Below, in pieces: positions 15,288-22,737 of a DNA stretch of 34,005 nucleotides. A program made the position numbers and the translations under genes. The DNA lies in NCBI RefSeq assembly GCF_028292705.1, contig NZ_JAQGLV010000162.1, positions 1-34,005 of the forward strand. Reading direction: 5' to 3'. The number at the start of each line of letters is the position of its first letter. The first letter of the stretch is position 1. This DNA is from Collimonas fungivorans (lineage in GTDB: Bacteria; Pseudomonadota; Gammaproteobacteria; Burkholderiales; Burkholderiaceae_D). The notes under the pieces were generated by a model that was not told where the DNA came from, ran no database searches, and saw only the letters and a program-made list of their open reading frames with translations.

Positions 15288-15557
15288 TCAGGTCGAATGC
15301 AGGCGACGGTGTTCCGCGCTGCAGAAAACCGCGCCGGAAGCATCGGCCATGGCCTCCGATGCCGGGAAATGCATGCCGCAATGGGCGCAAGCCACTATGG
15401 CTTCGGCCTGCGGCGAATCGCTGGCGGCGGAAGCCGCGGCGCCGCTGCTAAAGGTCGGCTCGCCTGGTGCGGGACGATTCTGGGTGAGGTTCTTTTTCAG
15501 GCGCTGCAGCCAGACGATGACAGCCAGGACGACGACAATCAAAATAATCAGTTTCAT
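15288..15557 (-). CDS. PP0621-family small membrane-anchored zinc-ribbon-like protein
   Basis: An 89-residue protein with one N-terminal membrane helix (about 2-18, 'LIILIVVVLAVIVWLQ'), a low-complexity Ala/Ser linker, and a C-terminal pattern Cys57-x2-Cys60 ... Cys79-x3-His83 that could hold one zinc ion. This layout matches the PP0621 family, named after a Pseudomonas protein; no biochemical role is known to me. The start overlaps the stop of the ypjD-like gene by 4 bases, so the two are coupled. pilS follows after about 120 bases. Confidence 0.75.
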   Translation of the reverse strand: MKLIILIVVVLAVIVWLQRLKKNLTQNRPAPGEPTFSSGAAASAASDSPQAEAIVACAHCGMHFPASEAMADASGAVFCSAEHRRLHST

Positions 15558-16363
15558 ACTAATACCCGATGCAACACAACTTCAAGCACAAAGCGGCTCC
15601 CTACATACGCCAATAACAAAACGGCAAATCCGGTCAGGGTAAAACTGAGCGCAGTGCGGCCGCGCCAGCCCTGCCACCTGCGGCCCGCCAGCAGCAGCCC
15701 GAACAAGGCCCATGACAACATGGTGAAAATGGTCTTGTGATCCCATTTGAAAGCCTTGTTGAACAGTTCTTCCGAAAACACCACGCCCGACAGCACCGTC
15801 AGCGTCAGCAGGAAAAATCCGAAAGCAATCAGGCGGAACAGCAGCTTTTCCATGGTCAGCAAGGCCGGCAACCGATCCAGCGCAACCCCGAACCAGCCGG
15901 CTTTCGCCCCGCCCGGCCGGGTATGCAGGCGCGACTCCTGCAATACCATTAGCACTGCGTGGAATGCGGCGATAGTCAGGGTGCTGTAGGCCAGGATGGA
16001 AATCACGATATGCCACAGGAACACCGGCGACTTGCCGTTCAGCGGCACCATATTGCCCGGGAATATGGCCGGCAGAATCGCCGCCAGCGCCGCCATCGGC
16101 AACACCAGGACCCGCAGGCCGTCCAAGGTATAGTTGCGGTTCTCCAGCCAGTAGGCCGCGACCGACACCCATAAGATGGCCGACAGCATCATCGAAAACC
16201 CGACCCGCAACTGTTCCGGCCCGACCACGTCGGACCACAGCACGCCGCCGTGCAGCACCCAGGCGGCGGCGACAACAATGGAAATGGTCTGGCGCCGGCT
16301 CGACGGCAAAAAGGTGCAGCCTATATATAGCAGCGCCACCAGAACGAAAAGATATGTTTGCAT
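15554..16363 (-). CDS. CcsA/YpjD-family inner membrane protein
   Basis: A 269-residue protein with about eight membrane helices and the cytochrome c assembly (CcsA/CcmC) family pattern: 'PVFLWHIVISILAYSTLTIAAFHAVLM' keeps His residues in paired helices, and 'SEELFNKAFKWDHKTIFTMLSW' stands where CcsA proteins have the Trp-rich haem-handling motif, though that motif is degenerate here. Its position back-to-back with ffh is that of ypjD in enterobacteria, so I favour the YpjD subgroup over a true system II CcsA. The start at 16363 has a weak ribosome-binding site; TGTAA-GT-TTACA lies directly before it (16366-16377). It may transcribe on into the PP0621-like gene, pilSR and ampD. Confidence 0.8.
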   Translation of the reverse strand: MQTYLFVLVALLYIGCTFLPSSRRQTISIVVAAAWVLHGGVLWSDVVGPEQLRVGFSMMLSAILWVSVAAYWLENRNYTLDGLRVLVLPMAALAAILPAIFPGNMVPLNGKSPVFLWHIVISILAYSTLTIAAFHAVLMVLQESRLHTRPGGAKAGWFGVALDRLPALLTMEKLLFRLIAFGFFLLTLTVLSGVVFSEELFNKAFKWDHKTIFTMLSWALFGLLLAGRRWQGWRGRTALSFTLTGFAVLLLAYVGSRFVLEVVLHRVLV

Positions 16364-16522
16364 CGTGTAAGTTTACAACATGTGGCGTCTGCGCGGCGTG
16401 CTCAAACAGCGCGGTTGACCAGCCCCGGTAAGGCGGGCCTTCATTTCTTGCATCTTGTACATCATCCGCGGCGATCCCGGACGCACGCCGCTATTCCCGG
16501 GTCAGCCGCGGCCAGCATCAGG

Positions 16523-16562
16523 TAAAATGGCTGTTTACATGCATTATCGTGGCCATTTTAAT
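16523..16562 (+). promoter_or_regulatory. Predicted sigma-70 promoter of ffh, with an overlapping inverted repeat
   Basis: -35 TTTACA (16534-16539), 17-base spacer, -10 TTTAAT (16557-16562): five of six matches in each hexamer. A perfect 9-bp inverted repeat TAAAATGGC / GCCATTTTA (16523-16531 with 16552-16560) brackets the promoter, and its right arm enters the -10. Transcription would start near 16569, about 70 bases before ffh. Confidence 0.6.
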
Positions 16563-16637
16563 GCGCGTCGGGGTGTTGCCGACGCAAAAACCGGGCCACA
16601 TTGACCCATCGCAGTTCTTCTGGAAACGCTGTTACCC

Positions 16638-18005
16638 ATGCTCGACAATCTGACCCAACGCCTCGCCAAAGTCGTCAAAACCATGCGCGGCGAAGCGCGC
16701 CTTACCGAAACCAATACTGCGGAAATGTTGCGCGAAGTGCGCCTGGCCTTGCTGGAAGCCGACGTCGCCTTGCCGGCGGTGCGCGAGTTCATCGCCAACG
16801 TCAAGCAAAAAGCGCTGGGCGAAGAAGTGATTGCTTCGCTGACCCCGGGCCAAGCCCTGGTCGGCGTGGTACAGCGCGAACTGGCCTCGCTGATGGGCGC
16901 CGACCTCGGTCCCGAGGCGTCGCAGCTGAATTTCGCCACCCAGCCACCGGCGATCATCCTGATGGCGGGCTTGCAGGGCGCCGGTAAAACCACCACCGTC
17001 GGCAAGCTGGCCAAATACCTGCGCGAACAAAAGAAGAAAAAAGTACTGACCGTTTCGGCCGACGTCTACCGCCCGGCCGCGATCGGCCAGCTGCAGACCG
17101 TGACCGCCCAGGTCGGCGCCGACTTCTTCCCCACCGCCACCACCGACAAGCCGGTCGAGATCGCTTTGGCTGCGCTGGACTATGCCAAGCGCCATTATCA
17201 CGATGTCCTGATCATCGACACCGCCGGCCGGCTCGGCATCGACGAAGCGATGATGAAGGAAATCAGCGCCATCCACGCCGCCGTCAAGCCGATCGAAACC
17301 CTGTTCGTGGTCGACGCCATGCTCGGCCAGGACGCCATCAATACCGCCAAGGCCTTCAGCGACGCCCTGCCGCTGACCGGCATCGTGCTGACCAAACTGG
17401 ACGGCGATGCGCGCGGCGGCGCGGCGCTGTCGGTCAGGCACATCACCGGCAAGCCGATCAAGTTCGCCGGCACCGCGGAAAAGCTGGACGGCCTGGAAGC
17501 CTTCGATCCGACCCGCATGGCCAACCGCATCCTCGGCATGGGCGACATCCTGGCGCTGGTCGAAGAAGCCCAGAAAGGCGTCGACGTCGCCGCGGCCAAG
17601 GACCTGGCGCACAAGATCAAGGGCGGCGGCAAATTCGACCTGAACGACTTCAAGGCGCAGCTCGGCCAGATGAAGAAAATGGGCGGCTTGTCCAACCTGA
17701 TGGACAAATTGCCGGCGCAATTCCAGCAGGCGGCAGGCGGCGCCAATATGGACCAGGCGGAAAAACAGGTGCGCCGGATGGAGGGCATCATCAACTCGAT
17801 GACTGCCCAGGAACGGGCCAAACCGGAGCTGATCAAGGCTTCGCGCAAACGCCGCATTGCCGTCGGCGCCGGCGTCCAGGTGCAGGAAGTCAACCGCATG
17901 CTGTCGCAATTTGACCAAATGCAGTCGATGATGAAAAAACTCAAAGGCGGCGGCATGATGAAAATGATGCGCGGCATGAAAGGCATGATGCCGGGCATGC
18001 GCTAA
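16638..18005 (+). CDS. ffh: Signal recognition particle protein Ffh (SRP54)
   Basis: A 455-residue GTPase that binds 4.5S RNA and signal sequences and delivers ribosomes to FtsY at the membrane. It has an N-terminal helical bundle (1-90), then the NG GTPase domain with P-loop 'GLQGAGKTTT' (111-120), 'DTAGRL' (194-199) and 'TKLDGDARGG' (252-261). The methionine-rich M domain (about 300-455) ends 'MMKMMRGMKGMMPGMR'. Length and order are standard. The ATG at 16638 has only a weak ribosome-binding site. It is divergent from the ypjD-like gene, with a good promoter between them, and is followed by a long perfect terminator. The 4.5S RNA gene is not in the window. Confidence 0.97.
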   Translation: MLDNLTQRLAKVVKTMRGEARLTETNTAEMLREVRLALLEADVALPAVREFIANVKQKALGEEVIASLTPGQALVGVVQRELASLMGADLGPEASQLNFATQPPAIILMAGLQGAGKTTTVGKLAKYLREQKKKKVLTVSADVYRPAAIGQLQTVTAQVGADFFPTATTDKPVEIALAALDYAKRHYHDVLIIDTAGRLGIDEAMMKEISAIHAAVKPIETLFVVDAMLGQDAINTAKAFSDALPLTGIVLTKLDGDARGGAALSVRHITGKPIKFAGTAEKLDGLEAFDPTRMANRILGMGDILALVEEAQKGVDVAAAKDLAHKIKGGGKFDLNDFKAQLGQMKKMGGLSNLMDKLPAQFQQAAGGANMDQAEKQVRRMEGIINSMTAQERAKPELIKASRKRRIAVGAGVQVQEVNRMLSQFDQMQSMMKKLKGGGMMKMMRGMKGMMPGMR

Positions 18006-18034
18006 ACACTGCGCCGCCACTCGCGCAGTACCCT

Positions 18035-18071
18035 GAAAAGCCTTGCAAGTCATTGACTTGCAAGGCTTTTC
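18035..18071. terminator. Intrinsic terminator after ffh
   Basis: A perfect 17-bp stem (18035-18051 with 18055-18071) with loop ATT. The arms begin GAAAAGCC and end GGCTTTTC, so it can work on either strand. Confidence 0.9.
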
Positions 18072-18319
18072 GTCAATTTACGACGATTGCGGGAAGCTGC
18101 TGGCCGGCGGCGCCGGGCATTTGTTACCTTGCCCGGATTCCGGCAACCCGCCGCAAAAGCCCGCCAACCGGGCGTTTCCCCCCTCATGCCGGGGGTTCCG
18201 CTTCCGTATCAAATCCCGCACAAACCCGCAAAAAACGCTTGCATCGCCAGGAAAAGCGCAACACTATTAGCGATGCGTGCTTGACGCATTTTTTCACTAT
18301 CCCTGAAGGAGGCTCAAAG
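18072..18319 (+). other. Spacer and leader before the SWIB gene, with a terminator-like hairpin
   Basis: No gene is supported. Near the end, ATGCGT (18273-18278) pairs with ACGCAT (18284-18289), followed by six T (18289-18294). This looks like a short intrinsic terminator or attenuator just 26 bases before the SWIB start. A TTGCAT (18239-18244) may be a -35, but the -10 is poor. A strong Shine-Dalgarno, GAAGGAGG (18305-18312), precedes the gene. Confidence 0.4.
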
Positions 18320-18694
18320 ATGGCCACAGCCAAAAAACCAGCAGTTGCAGCAAAGAAGCCAGCAGCGACCAAAGCAAAAGCAGCTCCGGTCAAAGCGGCA
18401 GCCAAGCCTGCAGTAAAAAAAGCCGACGCTCCGAAAGTAGCGCGCAAGCCTAACGCAGCATTCATGAAGGCATTGACGCCATCAGCTGTCCTGGCTGCTG
18501 TCGTTGGCGCGACACCGCTGCCACGCACTGAAGTCACCAAGAAGGTTTGGGAATACATCAAGAAGCACAAGCTGCAGAATCCGGAAAACAAACGCAATAT
18601 CATTGCTGATGAAAAACTGAAAGCTGTCTTTGGCGGCAAAAAAGAAGTGTCGATGTTTGAAATGACCAAACTCATTTCCGACCACTTGAAATAA
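18320..18694 (+). CDS. SWIB/MDM2-domain DNA-binding protein with H1-like N-terminal tail
   Basis: 124 residues. Residues 1-46 are a basic Ala/Lys/Pro tail ('TAKKPAVAAKKPAATKAKAA') like the H1-like protein at 5439. Residues about 47-124 are a SWIB (BAF60b) domain: 'FMKALTPSAVLAAVVG', 'KKVWEYIKKHKLQNPENKRN', 'IIADEKLKAVFGG', 'MFEMTKLISDHL'. In bacteria this domain is found mainly in chlamydiae and some proteobacteria, where it is linked to topoisomerase or chromatin condensation. Here it probably acts as a nucleoid protein; the target is unknown. The start follows GAAGGAGG, an unusually strong ribosome-binding site suggesting high expression. A terminator-like hairpin lies in the leader. Confidence 0.9.
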   Translation: MATAKKPAVAAKKPAATKAKAAPVKAAAKPAVKKADAPKVARKPNAAFMKALTPSAVLAAVVGATPLPRTEVTKKVWEYIKKHKLQNPENKRNIIADEKLKAVFGGKKEVSMFEMTKLISDHLK

Positions 18695-18743
18695 TGCTTA
18701 GGGCCTAGCTGGATTTTGTCCAACCCGCCGCCCTGAGTGCCAA

Positions 18744-18776
18744 ACAAAAACGCCCGCATCACGCGGGCGTTTTTGT
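18744..18776. terminator. Bidirectional terminator between the SWIB gene and the convergent secreted-protein gene
   Basis: ACAAAAACGCCCGC (18744-18757) pairs perfectly with 18763-18776 across a 5-base loop. T-runs lie on both strands, so it serves both convergent genes. Confidence 0.92.
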
Positions 18777-18795
18777 ATCCGCAGAATCCAGGACT

Positions 18796-19521
18796 TTAGT
18801 CGAGCAGATCCGAGTAGTCGATTTCCGCATAACCAGCCAGCGTCTTCCACGGCAACACCGGCGGCGCGGCGATCACGCTGACCGCAGTCTGGCGGCGCGC
18901 CATCCCATGCGCATCGAACGATTCCACCAGGCGCGGATACTGGCCCTTGACGTCCCAGCTGACCCGCACCGTCAATTCCCCACGCTTGCTTTCGTATAGC
19001 TGGACGCCGTCCTTGGCCGGACCGACGGCGCGCATGTTTTTCAGGCTCTGCGGATCGCTCAGGTAAAACGTGCTGCCCCAGTTGCCATTGAAACCGATAT
19101 TGCCGTAATACTGGGAGTCGACCTTGACGGTGCGGCGCTGGTGCCGCTCGATCAAACGCGCGTCCAGCGAACCGTCGGCCTGGCGGCGCACCCACATCGG
19201 CGAGCTGCCGGCATCCGGATGGTTGTGCCCGCTGTGATCGTGCTGATCGGCGGCGTCCGTGGTTCCGGCCGCAGTTTCAGCGACAGTCAGGCGCTCGGTC
19301 CATACCTGGTCGCTGCGCCGGTACAGGCGCTCGGTGAATGTCGTTTCGCGCTTGACGCCGTCACGTCCCAATACCATCGAATAGTGCTGCACCTGCAGGT
19401 TCTGGTCAGGCGCGCTGACCAGAACCTGCGCAGCGGCCAGCGCAGCCGGCAGCGGCGACAGCAGGACCAGTGCGGCCATCAGCTTACCGGCATCGTCCGC
19501 GATTTTTTTCAAGAAAATCAT
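18796..19521 (-). CDS. Unrecognised secreted protein with His-rich segment, beside alkaline phosphatases
   Basis: I do not recognise the family. The 241-residue product has a clear signal peptide: a basic start, a hydrophobic core at about 14-27, and likely cleavage after 'PLPAALA'. The mature part looks beta-rich ('YSMVLGRDGVKRETTFTERLYRR', 'TFYLSDPQSLKNMRAV', 'GELTVRVSWDVKGQYPRLVESF') and recalls periplasmic or lipoprotein-like folds. Residues 93-104 include His94, His96, His99 and His101 and could bind metal. It starts 63 bases after the upstream phosphatase gene on the same strand, with a hairpin between, so partial co-transcription is likely. Because alkaline phosphatases need Zn and Mg, a metal-related helper role is possible but only inferred. 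Confidence 0.8.
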   Translation of the reverse strand: MIFLKKIADDAGKLMAALVLLSPLPAALAAAQVLVSAPDQNLQVQHYSMVLGRDGVKRETTFTERLYRRSDQVWTERLTVAETAAGTTDAADQHDHSGHNHPDAGSSPMWVRRQADGSLDARLIERHQRRTVKVDSQYYGNIGFNGNWGSTFYLSDPQSLKNMRAVGPAKDGVQLYESKRGELTVRVSWDVKGQYPRLVESFDAHGMARRQTAVSVIAAPPVLPWKTLAGYAEIDYSDLLD

Positions 19522-19538
19522 TTTTCCACCAAAAGAAT

Positions 19539-19563
19539 TGCCGCCATCATTGCGATGGCGGCA
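19539..19563 (-). terminator. Hairpin between the soluble phosphatase gene and the downstream secreted-protein gene
   Basis: TGCCGCCATC (19539-19548) pairs perfectly with GATGGCGGCA (19554-19563). On the minus strand it is followed by ATTCTTTT only, so termination is probably partial; it may tune expression of the downstream gene. Confidence 0.5.
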
Positions 19564-19584
19564 TCGACATTACTAAAAAAAGGA

Positions 19585-21033
19585 TTACAAGCCAAGTGCG
19601 TTTTTCACTTTGCCAAACACCTTGATGTTTTCAAATGTACCCTTGAAGCTGTCGCTGCCGGCGCCAGCCGAGAACAGCATCACGTCGCCACCGCCGTGCG
19701 TCTCCGAACCGGGCGAGCCGGCAAAACGCACGCCGACCTGCTGCAGGTAGTCATCGGCTTCGGTATCGACATTGGTCAGGTCGCCGTCTTCCGGACGGCG
19801 CGGCGCGCTGCCGTTGCCGAACACCAGCGTGGTGTAGGGTTTGCCGTCGGCCGCCAGCGCCAGCTTGCCGTCGTAGTAGTTGGCGACCTTGCCCAGGATC
19901 GGGTTGCCGCGCTTGGGATAACCGTTGAAGCCGATCGCGTGATCGTGGTCGGCAGTCACCACTATCAAGGTGTCTTTCAGGTCGACCAGCTCCAGCGCCT
20001 TCTTGATCGCGGCATCAAAAGCCAGGGTATCTTCCAATGCGCGTTTGGCGTTGGTGCCGTGCAAGGCATGGTCGATGCGGCCGCCTTCCACCATCAGGAA
20101 ATAGCCTTTCGGATTTTTCTTGAGCACGCCGATGGCTTTTTCAGTCATCTCGGCCAGGCTTGGCTGGTTCAGGTTTTTCTTGACGCGGTCCAGTTCGTAA
20201 TCCATGTCGCTGGCGCTGAACAAGCCCAGCAGTTTGCTGACGCCGGCCGGATTGACGTTCTTCAGTTCGCTGCCCGACGCGACGTAGGTATATCCCGCCG
20301 CCTTGAACATGCCCAGCGCATCGAGCTCGTCGTTACGCTGGCTGCCCGGCGTGCTCTTCGGCAGGAAATGCCGCAAGCCGCCGCCCAGCAAGACATCGAC
20401 GCCATCCTTCAGCGCCGTGTTGTAGCGCGCCGCGCCCGGTGTCGCCTGTTCGGTGATGGTGTTGTAAGCATCGCGGTTGCAGACGTGGGAATACGTCGTG
20501 GCCGGCGTGGCATGGCTGATGCGGGTGGTGCTGACTGCGCCGACCGCCTTGCCCGCGCCCTTGGCCAGTTCCAGCAAAGTCTGCACCGGCTGGCCGTTGC
20601 CGGCCACGCAGGTGGAGTCAGCCTTGACTTGATACGGTTTGCCGTTGGCGTCGAAGGCACTGGTATCGGAAGACATGGAAATCACATCGTTCTTCATCTT
20701 GACGCCGGTCATGTACGCCGCCATCGACGGTGCGCTGTCGGTGGTCTGGGCATCCAGCGAGAAGGTCTTGACGCGCGCAGTGCGGGTCAAGGTCTCCATG
20801 GTCAGGCGCCCTGCTTCGCCATGGCCGTAGATGCGCGCCGCGGTGACAGTCACCGGGCCCATGCCGTCGCCCAGGAAGAAGATGACGTTTTTCGCGGCGG
20901 CAGCGTCGGCTGCCATGACGTTCGCGGTGAAGAGTAAAGACAGCGGCGTCAACGCGCACAGTGCGGCGCATTGGTAGATCCGGCGCTGGAATTGCTTGCT
21001 GCTTGGCTTATTGGCTGATTTCATCATTTTCAT
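19585..21033 (-). CDS. phoA: Alkaline phosphatase, soluble secreted paralogue
   Basis: A 482-residue enzyme of the PhoA family that hydrolyses phosphate monoesters in the periplasm. A long signal peptide ends near residue 41 ('LLFTANVMA'). Catalytic and metal residues can be followed: Asp56 ('FFLGDGMG'), nucleophile Ser100 in 'TTDSAPSMAAYMTG', Arg171 ('TTRISHATPA'), Glu316 and Asp321 with His325 in 'VEGGRIDHALH', Asp362/His363 in 'TADHDHA', and His446 in 'SETHGGGD'. 'GGRIDH' in place of the E. coli Asp-Lys pair places it with the His-type, often more active, enzymes. The ATG at 21033 follows AAAGGT. The lipoprotein paralogue ends 40 bases upstream on the same strand, so the two form an operon. 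Confidence 0.93.
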   Translation of the reverse strand: MKMMKSANKPSSKQFQRRIYQCAALCALTPLSLLFTANVMAADAAAAKNVIFFLGDGMGPVTVTAARIYGHGEAGRLTMETLTRTARVKTFSLDAQTTDSAPSMAAYMTGVKMKNDVISMSSDTSAFDANGKPYQVKADSTCVAGNGQPVQTLLELAKGAGKAVGAVSTTRISHATPATTYSHVCNRDAYNTITEQATPGAARYNTALKDGVDVLLGGGLRHFLPKSTPGSQRNDELDALGMFKAAGYTYVASGSELKNVNPAGVSKLLGLFSASDMDYELDRVKKNLNQPSLAEMTEKAIGVLKKNPKGYFLMVEGGRIDHALHGTNAKRALEDTLAFDAAIKKALELVDLKDTLIVVTADHDHAIGFNGYPKRGNPILGKVANYYDGKLALAADGKPYTTLVFGNGSAPRRPEDGDLTNVDTEADDYLQQVGVRFAGSPGSETHGGGDVMLFSAGAGSDSFKGTFENIKVFGKVKNALGL

Positions 21034-21072
21034 CTCTGACCTTTGTATATATTCGGCAAATTCGAAGCAGCA

Positions 21073-22515
21073 TCACAGGCCGACGGCTTTTTTCACCAGG
21101 CCGAACACCTCGGTGTTATCGAGCACGCCGCGGATATTCTCGGCCCCCAGTCCCTGTGCACCGATGAAGACGTTGGTGCCGCCGTGGGTTTCCCCGCCGG
21201 CTTCGGTCGGGATCACCGACTCTTGCATGTAGTCCTTGTCAGCTACCTGCATGTCGGACAATGCGCCACGCGTGGCCAGGTGGTTGGGGCCGTTGCCGAA
21301 ACCGATCACGGTGTAAGGGTTATTGTTGATATCGCGTTCAGGCTGGCCGGTAGCGACATTTTTCACCAGGCCGAGCACACCCGGCTCGCTGCTGGTGGTC
21401 TTGCCGGTGCGCTTGGCGTAGCCGTTCAGCAGGATCGAATGGTCATGGTCGGCGGTGACCACCACCAGGGTGTTTTTCAAGCCCGGATCGACTTGCTGCA
21501 TCTTGTCCAGCGCGACCTTGATCGCGTCGTCGAATGCAACGGTTTCCTGCAACGCGCGACGCGCATTGGTGGCGTGCAAGGCATGGTCGATGCGGCCGCC
21601 CTCCACCATCAGGAAGAAGCCGGTTTTCTTGCTGTTCAGCAGGTCGATCGACTTGCCCGTCATCTGCGCCAGGCTCGGTTCCTTGGCGGCGTCGCGGTCG
21701 AGGTCGTAAGTCATGTGGTCTTTGTGGAACAGGCCGACCACTTTCGGCGTTGCAGCGCCGATCTTGTCGAACTCGGCAAAGTTGCTGGCATAGGTATAGC
21801 CCGCCGCCTTGAATTCGGCCACCAGGTCGCGGCTGTCGCTGCGCTTGCTGTCGGCGTCGGCTTTCGGCAGGAAATGACGGCGGCCGCCGCCGAAAATGAC
21901 GTCGACGCCATCGTTCAGCTTGCTGTTGAAGCCGGCGCCCTTCGGCGTCAGTTGCGCGGCGATATTGTTTTCGCCGTCGCGGTGGCAGATGTGCGAATAA
22001 GTCGCCGCCGGCGTCGCATGCGTGATCCGGGTGGTGGTCACGACGCCGGTGCTGTAGCCCTTGGCCTTCATGATCTCCAGCAAAGTGTCAGCCGGTGTGC
22101 CGTTGCCGCCGGGGCAGGTGCTGTCGGCGCCGTTGACATAACTTTTGCCGCCGGCGTCGCGGGCGCTGGTATTGGCCGACATGGCAATCACTTCGTTGTT
22201 CGCCTTGACGCCGGTCATGTAGGCCGCCATCGACGGTGCGCTGTCGGTTACCTGGGCATCGTTGGAATAGGTCGTGACGAAACCGCTTTCCGGCAGGGTA
22301 TCGATGGTCAGGTCGCCCTCTTCGCCCACTTTGTAGATGCGGGCGGCAGTCATGGTAGTAATGCCCATGCCGTCGCCCAGGAAGAAGATCACATTCTTGC
22401 CCGGCTTGACTTCAGGCCGCTCGACCGGCACCTCGACCAGTGGATTGCTGGAACCGCTACATCCCACCAGCGCCATCGCTCCCGTGGCGGCGGCAATCAA
22501 AATACGTAATTTCAT
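21073..22515 (-). CDS. Alkaline phosphatase, lipoprotein paralogue
   Basis: A 480-residue paralogue of the next gene, with the same order of motifs: Asp48 ('FFLGDGMG'), nucleophile Ser92 in 'VTDSAPSMAAYMTG', 'TTRITHATPA', 'VEGGRIDHALH', 'TADHDHS' and 'GETHGGTN'. The N-terminus differs: a short signal with lipobox Leu-Val-Gly-Cys19 followed by Ser-Gly-Ser-Ser. The protein should therefore be lipidated and held in a membrane, probably the outer one because no Asp follows the Cys. The ATG at 22515 has GGAG six bases upstream. It is the first gene of the phosphatase unit; its upstream region has three TGTAA copies at about helical spacing but no clear Pho box. Confidence 0.92.
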   Translation of the reverse strand: MKLRILIAAATGAMALVGCSGSSNPLVEVPVERPEVKPGKNVIFFLGDGMGITTMTAARIYKVGEEGDLTIDTLPESGFVTTYSNDAQVTDSAPSMAAYMTGVKANNEVIAMSANTSARDAGGKSYVNGADSTCPGGNGTPADTLLEIMKAKGYSTGVVTTTRITHATPAATYSHICHRDGENNIAAQLTPKGAGFNSKLNDGVDVIFGGGRRHFLPKADADSKRSDSRDLVAEFKAAGYTYASNFAEFDKIGAATPKVVGLFHKDHMTYDLDRDAAKEPSLAQMTGKSIDLLNSKKTGFFLMVEGGRIDHALHATNARRALQETVAFDDAIKVALDKMQQVDPGLKNTLVVVTADHDHSILLNGYAKRTGKTTSSEPGVLGLVKNVATGQPERDINNNPYTVIGFGNGPNHLATRGALSDMQVADKDYMQESVIPTEAGGETHGGTNVFIGAQGLGAENIRGVLDNTEVFGLVKKAVGL

Positions 22516-22737
22516 TCATCGCTCCGTGTTGTCAATCAGAAACATGCAGTCATTTGTAATAATGTGTAACAACTGTAACCAGAAGTTATTACATGCTGAT
22601 GACGGAAGAGCATGGATCTTCAGAAAATGGGAGTCGCGACGGAAGATTGACCCGTGCAATGCCGGGGTCAATCAAAGGGGAGAAAGGGGAGTTGGGTGCT
22701 TGCTGCGAGCCGGCACAGCCGTTGGCGATGGAAATGT
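22516..22737 (-). promoter_or_regulatory. Upstream region of the phosphatase operon
   Basis: No gene. On the + strand TGTAA occurs at 22555-22559, 22565-22569 and 22574-22578, about one helical turn apart, 40-60 bases before the phosphatase ATG. This may be an operator, but the spacing and sequence do not fit the 11-bp-period Pho box. Nearer the transglycosylase end, TTGACCC (22647-22653) pairs with GGGTCAA (22665-22671). It lacks a T-run, so it is at best a weak terminator for the transglycosylase gene. Confidence 0.35.

Noticed and set aside
16632-18053. A 473-codon minus-strand open frame opposite ffh
   Set aside because: Shadow of ffh, whose own frame has all SRP54 motifs. The His/Ala/Gln-rich antisense product is a codon-bias artefact.
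19141-20937. A 598-codon + strand open frame opposite the soluble phosphatase and the secreted protein
   Set aside because: It spans two minus-strand genes and the hairpin between them. No ribosome-binding site or family match.
21043-22509. A 488-codon + strand open frame opposite the lipoprotein phosphatase gene
   Set aside because: Antisense shadow. The minus strand encodes a full phosphatase with active-site motifs.
22530-22600. A Pho box upstream of the phosphatases
   Set aside because: The TGTAA repeats are spaced 9-10 bp, not 11, and do not match CTGTCAT. PhoB control remains possible but is not shown.
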